Shown in pieces: positions 58,001-64,000 of a stretch of DNA of 64,000 bases. Source of the DNA: Pseudeuparius sepicola (lineage: Eukaryota; Arthropoda; Insecta; Coleoptera; Anthribidae); contig OY987299.1 in the NCBI GenBank assembly GCA_963920635.1, positions 127,101,373 to 127,165,372 of the forward strand, given 5' to 3'. The stretch's first letter is position 1; every line of letters starts with the position of its first letter. A program made the position numbers and the translations under genes. The notes under the pieces were generated by a model. It worked only from the letters and a program-made list of their open reading frames with translations. It did no database searches and had not been told where the DNA came from.

Positions 58001-60012
58001 ACTGATTTTAGAGAAAGGGTTTATTTCAAGAAAAATGAAAGGAAAACAAATACATACAATAACTCGTAATATACCTATATTAAAGCAGAATTATAAAAAC
58101 ATTTTAATTTGAAATTTATGATTAAATACTTTTCAAATTTTTCCAATAAAAATCTTTGCCTTCTGTCGGTAAAAATGTGTTTATATATAGAGAAGCTTCT
58201 CTCAACATCTGCCGATGTAATAGGAGAATATTTTAATTTGGGTAGTAAGGTATATCGCCAAGGTGCAACTTCGTTGGATGATTTACCATCAAAAATACTC
58301 TTAAAAACATTTTAATTTGAAATTGTATACCTAGTAGGAATTTATGATTAAATGCTTTTCAAAGTTTTCCATTAAAAATCTTTGCCTTCTGTCGGTAAAA
58401 ATATGTTTATATATAGAAAAGCTTCTCTCAACATCTGCCGATGTAATAGGACAATATTTTAATTTGGGTAGCAAAGTATATGGCCAAGGTGCAACTTCGT
58501 TGGATGATTTACCAACAAGAATACTCTTTACTGCCATTAAAGATTTGAACCCTTCATTCTTCAACAGTAGAGCTTCTAATTTTTTTCTAACTTTAATACC
58601 TACATCACCGGGAACCTTTCTACATTTAGCGGAAAATGTTTTAACAAAATGAACCTATTCGCTTAAACCTAAATTTATACTTTGTAATGAAAGAATTATT
58701 ATCTGGTATAAAACTAAAATTAACTTTAATAAAAACAAGTTAGTTAGCTGCATCCGCATTTTTCAGGATTTCTTGACTTTGCACTACACACTGTGAGTTG
58801 TCTCTGGGCTCTCATAATCTTGGTTATGTCTTATATCTATAAATAAGTATAGGAAAAACATGCAAATATAGGCACAAAAATATAGTTTTTCCAGAAATAT
58901 GCTATGTTTTGCGAAATTGAATAAAATATGCAAAAAATGCATATATATGCAATTTGCATATATTCCGCTCTTTAGTAATCATAATCAATTCGAAGTAAAA
59001 TGCTAAAAAAATTCATAATGGAAGTGCTATTAACCCATTTATGTTTACAGATTTGATTGTGACGACCGCTATATCTGGGATGACAGTACACAAACATGCG
59101 TTGAACCATGTGGGTTGGTTTCATTTAATCATGGTTTATATTTTAGGTGACTGTCCTGTTACTACTACTACCACCACTACTACTTCCACTGTCTCCTCAA
59201 CCTGGACCCCTCCAGGCTTTTCAGTTTTTATAGAGCCAACTTGCCGTAAACCGTTCCCTCCAAAAATTTGTTCATCGATTTGTAAACCACTAGATCTTGC
59301 ATTAATCCACGTGATCTATTAGGAAATGATTTTCTAATTGGTTCTCGTATATTTGTATATTGCGAGGTGTATTTTCGTGTTTGTTATCTTGTCCCTTATT
59401 GTATTATTTGTGATTCTGTCCACAAATTAATATTTTATTTTTTGATTTCTACATATCGAGATTTTATTTCAGATTCACAACCAAGTGGCGGTTCGCAATC
59501 AGTTAGTACCAGTACAGTTGCACCGACTACTACTCCAAGCTGCCCTAAGCACGAAATATATATATCCACTTGTATTAATCCATGTGAAGCAACATGTAAC
59601 CGACCTGTTCCTCCTAAACTTTGTCCACTGCCTCTTTGTAGAAGAGGATGCGATTGCGTTCCAGGGTATCTTCGAAACGAAAAGAGTGAATGTGTTCGAG
59701 CAAGTACCTGTGGTTAGTATTTAACTACTATAGAGGAACTGCTTGTTTGCAAAGACCATACTGACAAGACAATTACTTTTAGCAAAGTGCCCTGCAGGAA
59801 TGCACTGGAACGATTGCGCATCAGCCTGTCCGAAAACATGCGACAAACCAAATGGTGGACGATGCCAACAAATCTGTATTGCAAAGTGTGATTGCGATAA
59901 AGGCTTGGTTTTTAACAACTCTACCCAGACGTGCATCAAACCAAGTAGGGTTAACGACACTGTAAGGGGCATTTTAATCAACAATTTGGTTTCAGGTGAT
60001 TGTAAGGCTTAG
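55057..60012 (+). CDS. TIL gene D: broken long form, intact two-domain form possible
   Basis: Exon 1 (55057-55117) encodes [20 protein letters not shown]. Intron 1 is enlarged by a Penelope-like insertion. Exon 2 (57637 on) has the same extra base as gene C and then stops at a TGA; its downstream sequence is deleted and carries a hAT insertion. The exon-4 equivalent (59147-59310) changes phase. Intact exons are 59473-59712 (loop C-PLPL-C), 59783-59944 (loop C-QQI-C, weaker donor GTAGGG) and 59996-60012 (Asp-Cys-Lys-Ala, TAG). Exon 1 joined to these keeps phase 1 and gives 480 bp, 159 residues, as in gene C. All twenty domain cysteines are kept. Transcript evidence is needed to say whether this form exists; otherwise D is a pseudogene. 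Confidence 0.5.
55549..57368 (-). mobile_element. Penelope-like element in intron 1 of gene D
   Basis: Gene C intron 1 passes straight from TTCAGAGTTA to TTTATATATATTTTTT, whereas gene D has about 1.8 kb between these words. On the minus strand 57096-56990 encodes [20 protein letters not shown], the RT block before the catalytic motif, which here reads FVDN after a frameshift. 56438-56205 encodes [20 protein letters not shown], the GIY-YIG nuclease. Near the end, 55676-55650 reads CTGAAGA ... GAAAC, a hammerhead-like core. The copy is 5'-truncated and has several stops. Confidence 0.75.
56202..56438 (-). pseudogene. GIY-YIG nuclease part of the intronic Penelope-like element
   Basis: [20 protein letters not shown], then [20 protein letters not shown], then [20 protein letters not shown]. 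It shows the N-C-x2-C-P-x-Y-I-x-Q core and conserved Arg and His of this nuclease class. The G of the final motif is replaced (YID where YIG is usual), so activity is doubtful. Confidence 0.65.
57838..58973 (-). mobile_element. hAT element inside gene D
   Basis: The left side reads AAAGGGCGGAATATATGCAT and the right side (inverse) AAAGAGCGGAATATATGCAA. AGTAATCA is duplicated at 57830-57837 and 58974-58981. Gene C has no insertion here (GTTGAGTGATCATAATCAATTC). ATATGCATA/AATATGCAATA words are reiterated at both ends. The left tip has four extra bases (ATTT) before the matching repeat. Confidence 0.8.
58331..58564 (-). pseudogene. hAT transposase C-terminal dimerisation fragment
   Basis: The minus-strand frame includes [20 protein letters not shown] and [16 protein letters not shown], the hAT C-terminal signature ([10 protein letters not shown]). 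The same coding block occurs twice in tandem: 58109-58315 and 58344-58530 are about 90% alike, so the element contains an internal duplication of this domain. The first copy is cut off early. The BED and catalytic regions are missing. Confidence 0.75.
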
Positions 60013-61269
60013 CATCCGTGTCAGTCACTAAAACCACAAGAATTTGTCCAAAAGGCCAGCAAAAGTAGTATACGTAGCCTGCAATTTGTCCAAAAATGCG
60101 GCCTTGTTAAAGGTTTTTTACAAAGCGGAATCAATGCTTGACTCAATCAAGAATATTGCTAAATGTTAACCAGCTTTTTGATAAATATTCCGTCTACTTA
60201 CACACCTACAATAAAATTGCACTTGTATCTGAAATGCCCATACAAACCATGTTCTCTCTCTTCCTTCTATTTCCTTCATGTTGCGAAAAAATGAAAGGAG
60301 GAGGTGCGTCAGTAGTAAAAACACTTCCTTGGATTAGACCACATTAAAATTAATGAGCACGTAGGTTTGAACGTGTAGTCTTCCCACCTAGTCGAGTAGT
60401 GTAGTTGAAAACAAGTATCTAGGAGGCCACAAAACCGCACCGATCTTCTACTTTGGGGACCGCTAGTCGTGCAAAGTACTTTCCCTGTTTATATACTGAT
60501 CATGTGCAATTTGTAGTCCGGAATTTCTACGCTGACGAGCATAATACATCGGCGTGAAGTTGGAAAGAAACTGGAACAGTTGAGTAGTGCCCTACATGGA
60601 GTCGGTACCCAGGATAGTCAGTATGAGTATAACAGAGAATAAGGTATTTAACCGTTTTTCAAATTTTATTTTGTTGAAAGCCTGTATTGATGCAGACTAC
60701 ACTAGTAAAATTCTAAACTAAAAATTTTACCTCCTTTGGGAGAAAATTGAGTTTAAAATTATTTCCGTTTTTAACGGTTTTCTTAATTTTGACGTCATAA
60801 TAATTTTGAGCTATGTGAATAGGACCGCGAAGCCTTGAAGCTTTATTCGTTTATTGTACGTTGCCAACTCGTGTGATTTTTCCTTGCTGGTCGAATATTT
60901 TGTTATTAGAATAGCTGTGTTCTAGTATGGAAACTCAAATTGTCAACATAAAGTTGATTATACAGTTCAAATTTTCTGACTGTTTTTAACTCTGGTTATT
61001 GGTTCGGACTAGTTTGAGATTGCTTCCTAGAACAAACCTATTAATTGCAATAAATAATAACAGCAGTTAACTTTATAAAAAACACTATATTCCGTAAAGA
61101 TATAATATACTTTCTCAATGTTTGTTGAAGAATAGTCGGTCTTTGGAGTACAGGATTTACTTCTGAATACAAGTCCGAAAGGGGATCTGGCAACGGTGCA
61201 GCAAAATAGTAACGATAACGGTGCCGTCCTAACCTAATCTTGATGTTTTGTGGGTATCGAAACATAACC
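60013..61269. other. 3' flank of gene D, no further gene
   Basis: Degraded last exon to about 60165, AATAAA at 60210-60215, and the duplicated GGAGGTGCGTCAGTAGTAAA word at 60299, after which the match to the gene A flank breaks. From 60640 on it is AT-rich and unrecognised. The minus-strand frame 61041-61265 has no known domain. Confidence 0.5.
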
Positions 61270-61452
61270 TAGCTTTCTAGCTTTGCGGTTTTCGCGTTTC
61301 GCGAGATTGTTTCGCTTTGGCATCTCGCTTTAAAAATTGTGAGAGCATAAATAGGTATGTCAATTTCCGGAAGATTGTCTGAACTTGCTTTAACAAAACC
61401 CACATTCACTACAGGAGGAGCCATTACTTTTCTCTTTGTCAACTTCTTCGCA
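61270..61452 (-). CDS. isolated exon resembling a beetle multicopy TE-linked protein start
   Basis: A TTTCTGTTTCAG acceptor lies just above 61452 on the minus strand. The frame then reads AKKLTKRKVMAPPVVNVGFV and KASSDNLPEIDI; the ATG is at 61424-61422. I recall MAPPVVNVGFVKASSDNLPEID-like starts in large SWIM/YqaJ-type protein families of beetle genomes that look transposon-derived. After EIDI the sequence departs from that pattern and a TAG follows near 61270. It is probably a broken copy. The identification is from memory and should be searched. Confidence 0.4.
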
Positions 61453-63299
61453 CTGAAACAGAAAGCAAATTAAACACTCTATCTACTCTCATACCTATAT
61501 AAATGCATCAGGTAGGTAGGTATTTCTTGGAATTTAAATGATTACCTATTTATATTCTTTAGGTACCTATCTACAATCAAATTGAGAAAGAGTGCTTACT
61601 AAATTATACTTTGCTCTCAAACACTTTTATCTGGGGATTGAACTACCTACTACCAATATCAATTTTATGGTACCTATTCATTTTTCTTTCTAATTGAAAC
61701 TATAGGGTTTAGAATTGTACCATGTACATAAGTTAAGATTTGCATTTGTAATTAATTAGATTTTATTACACTATCTCTCTCAATTTGAAACACAAGCACA
61801 ATTTTTAATTATATTATAAGAAAGGAGCAATGATAAAAATTTGCATTGCCTACTTGCTTACCTTATTTTAATCGTTGATTTGTGAACACTTAGGTCAGGT
61901 ATAAAAATGAATTAATACCTCATTTAGTCCTTTACTATTATGACGACGCGATAAACAATGGTTTTATTTTAAAATATAAAATTCAAAATCGTTTGGAACC
62001 CCTCAATAACTTTGATAAAATTACAAATTTTGAAATGTAAACAAAACTCCAGCTGATATTATTTGACTAGTGACATATCAAATCACAGAATAATAAGATT
62101 AGGTCTCCAGTCCAAGTCCGTACCACATGATAAAAAAAAACGAATGAAAATGTTCGGCTCGTTATTATGACGTCAACACGCGGTCGGGTCCCGAACGCAA
62201 ATTCAAATAAATTCAAATTTTATTTTGAAAATTCTAACTTCGTGGATACTTATTCGGGAAATAAAAAATGGTTAAAGCTATCTTAGGACTTGATGAATCA
62301 AGTTATGTGCAATTTATTTGAAAATTTGATTAGAGGAAACTACCCTATTCTACAATTATCTTGGATGTAGGTACATATTCAACATAATATCTCTGCGAGA
62401 GACAGACAGGAACTCCAATGATTGTTCCAGTTCTTTGGATACGCCTATGTTCTCCGGCTTGAAGATTACGCAATATTATTTATTATTCTCTATGGGATTC
62501 TTGAGTGTTAAGATTGGAGTGAACAGTACCAGGAAATTCGTTGAGCTTAGGGAATGCAGAGGAAATTTAAATACCTATTTATTATTATATTATTATTGAC
62601 TCAGATGTACTGAATTAAAACAATAACAATAATTATTACACCAAAAATTACTAAAAATTAAAAATAAAATTTTGAAATGTTTTCCTAAATCCTTTGAGGA
62701 AACAAAACAAATTTATCCAATGATGAACTTGCAACTCAAGAGAGGTTAATTGTATTAAAAGAGTTAAACGTGTCCCCACTTTGTTAATAAAATAATTAAA
62801 CTTTCATCTTTAAACGCGGACTCCTCGAAAAGGGCAAGAGAAATTGGGTTTATGAGCCACTTCCGGCATTTAAGGGTTGATTCAATCATCAACAGTGTTG
62901 ATTCGGATGGATACATCAATGGTTATTTTTGTAACAAGACACTATATAATAAACCACATGAGTTATAAAAAAGAACTTCACTGCCCAAGGACACGTCATT
63001 TTTTTTAAATCATGAAACAGGAGGTTTTTTTAGGTATAATAATTTGAAGAGGGTCACCCATCCATGGGCCGATCGCGCGTGTCGCTGCTTTGCCTCTATA
63101 TCTAAAAAAAATAGTTTCTGTAACTGTAATATTAATTAATTGTTACAACGTACTACTAAATGTTCTGTTAGGCTACTTACTACCTATGGCGCTTAAACAC
63201 AAACTTATAATTTTTTGTGGACAAAACCGTATTGCTCGCAAACAAAATTTAATCTATAATACGCTTGGAATAAATGTTTGTCTACGTACATTTTAATCT
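61453..63299. other. AT-rich DNA with one more marker remnant
   Basis: At 62340-62560 words such as ATTCAACATAATATCT, TTGGATACGCCTATGTT and CTATGGGATTCTTGAGTG repeat the marker tract found after genes A, B and C. A GGTCACCCATCCATGGGCCGA word near 63053 is a common-looking insect repeat. Nothing codes convincingly. Confidence 0.45.
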
Positions 63300-63540
63300 C
63301 GAAAAAGCCCCGGATTGCGAGCGGACCGTTTTAAAGCTCGTATTAGCGCCCCGTTTAAATCATCAAACTCCCGCTTCATGGGGCCGCCCTTTCCATCGGC
63401 ATTTACAAAATCCGGCAACGCGAAAAGTTCTCGGTTATCCGGCAGAGGAAGCTTGTAAAGCTGCACGATAATTCCGGCAGGTCGAGACCGGGAAGCGAGA
63501 TAGCGATCGCATCGGATCGACCTCCGCTTTATTCTCTTAT
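63300..63540. other. GC-rich island
   Basis: Unique-looking GC-rich sequence (GCGCCCCGTTTAAATC, GGTCGAGACCGGGAAGCG, GATAGCGATCGCATCGGATC). The 65-codon frame reaching in from 63274 has no recognisable domain. Confidence 0.35.
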
Positions 63541-63639
63541 ATAGGTGTACCCGGATACACTTTGTAGTGTAAACAGTTTTGGGCGCTTAGGAAAATTTTC
63601 GAGATTCCGTTCCGGCATTGTGGTAACTCGGAAACGTGG

Positions 63640-63912
63640 CAACGTTGCGAGACTATACTGATAAAGAGGAAAAGTTTGTTAGGTAACGTGTACGCAAATA
63701 AGACCAATTGTACCCAAAAGTGTACGCAAATGTACTCAAATTGTACCCAAATTGTACGCAAATTGTAGGCAAATTGTACGCGAATGTACGCAATTATCAG
63801 GAAGCGTGCAGCGAAGGTGTATGCACCGCTGATGTAAGTTGTACGCAAATGATGTGTACACAATAATTGTCGGGAAGCGTGCAGTCTATGTGTACGCAAA
63901 TTGTACACAATT
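63640..63912. repeat. irregular tandem repeat of TTGTACGCAAA
   Basis: About a dozen 11-14-bp units (AATTGTACGCAAA, AATTGTACCCAAA, GTGTACGCAAAT), dense at 63710-63795 and scattered to 63905. Two longer words, GGAAGCGTGCAG, recur at 63801 and 63872. The 123-codon minus-strand frame across it consists of these units and is not called. Confidence 0.75.
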
Positions 63913-64000
63913 GGTGAACCACTTCCGCTGCCCGATGTGTCAAAAAAATTTAAAAGTAATTTTAATTAGATACTGTTCCTGATATGACGTCATCGGCAAT

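Noticed and set aside
63537..63908. 123-codon minus-strand frame with repeated LRT and AYNLRT words
   Set aside because: It is a translation of the irregular TTGTACGCAAA tandem repeat.
1..64000. Bacterial or viral insertion, CRISPR array, operon
   Set aside because: No gene-dense prokaryote-like stretch, no regularly spaced repeats with unique spacers, and no viral structural or replication genes were seen.

Overview
The window is arthropod nuclear DNA, almost certainly insect. Genes are split by GT-AG introns, the sequence is AT-rich, and it is crowded with fragmentary Tc1/mariner, pogo-like, hAT, Penelope-like, non-LTR and foldback elements. A neuroligin exon confirms an animal. A small exon near 61.4 kb recalls a multicopy TE-linked protein family I remember from beetles, so Coleoptera is the best guess, weakly held. 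There is no bacterial-style operon, CRISPR array or rRNA.

Layout. 1-12.6 kb: a broken Tc1/mariner transposase, a 4.1-kb hAT-like element with 8-bp target duplication, a pol III tRNA-like unit, a short hAT copy and a Penelope-like RT remnant. 12.6 kb: one neuroligin exon on the minus strand. 12.9-33.7 kb: nested repeats, including a 2.5-kb TA-flanked element, several long foldback elements, a 1.2-kb mariner-type MITE inside another repeat, a (TTCCC)n satellite and a MITE filled with self-complementary GTCGAA words. 34.4-60.2 kb: a tandem family of four genes (A-D) encoding secreted proteins built from trypsin-inhibitor-like (TIL) cysteine-rich domains, with transposons inserted in and between them. 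60.2-64 kb: repeats, a GC-rich island and a short tandem repeat.

The TIL family is the centre of the window. Gene A (34395-36964) is intact: a signal-peptide exon and nine domain exons, all joined in phase 1, give a predicted 616-residue protein in which all nine domains keep ten cysteines. The predicted reactive loops differ between domains (Leu, Asp, Arg and others at the inferred P1 position), so it looks like one secreted chain carrying several different protease-inhibitor heads. Gene B (38194-40783) is a pseudogene. Genes C (46340-48456) and D (55057-60012) share broken early exons but keep an intact signal-peptide exon, two intact TIL exons and the same short terminal exon. Joined by phase-compatible skipping, these give the same 159-residue two-domain reading frame in both. 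C and D differ mostly at amino-acid-changing positions, with cysteines conserved and changes clustered in the reactive loop.

Gene-specific insertions order events in the cluster: a hAT element upstream of C, a Penelope-like element in intron 1 of D, another hAT inside D, and a retroposed tail downstream of C. D carries the empty site for the hAT upstream of C. All similarity statements come from reading by eye and from memory of the families; no search was run.
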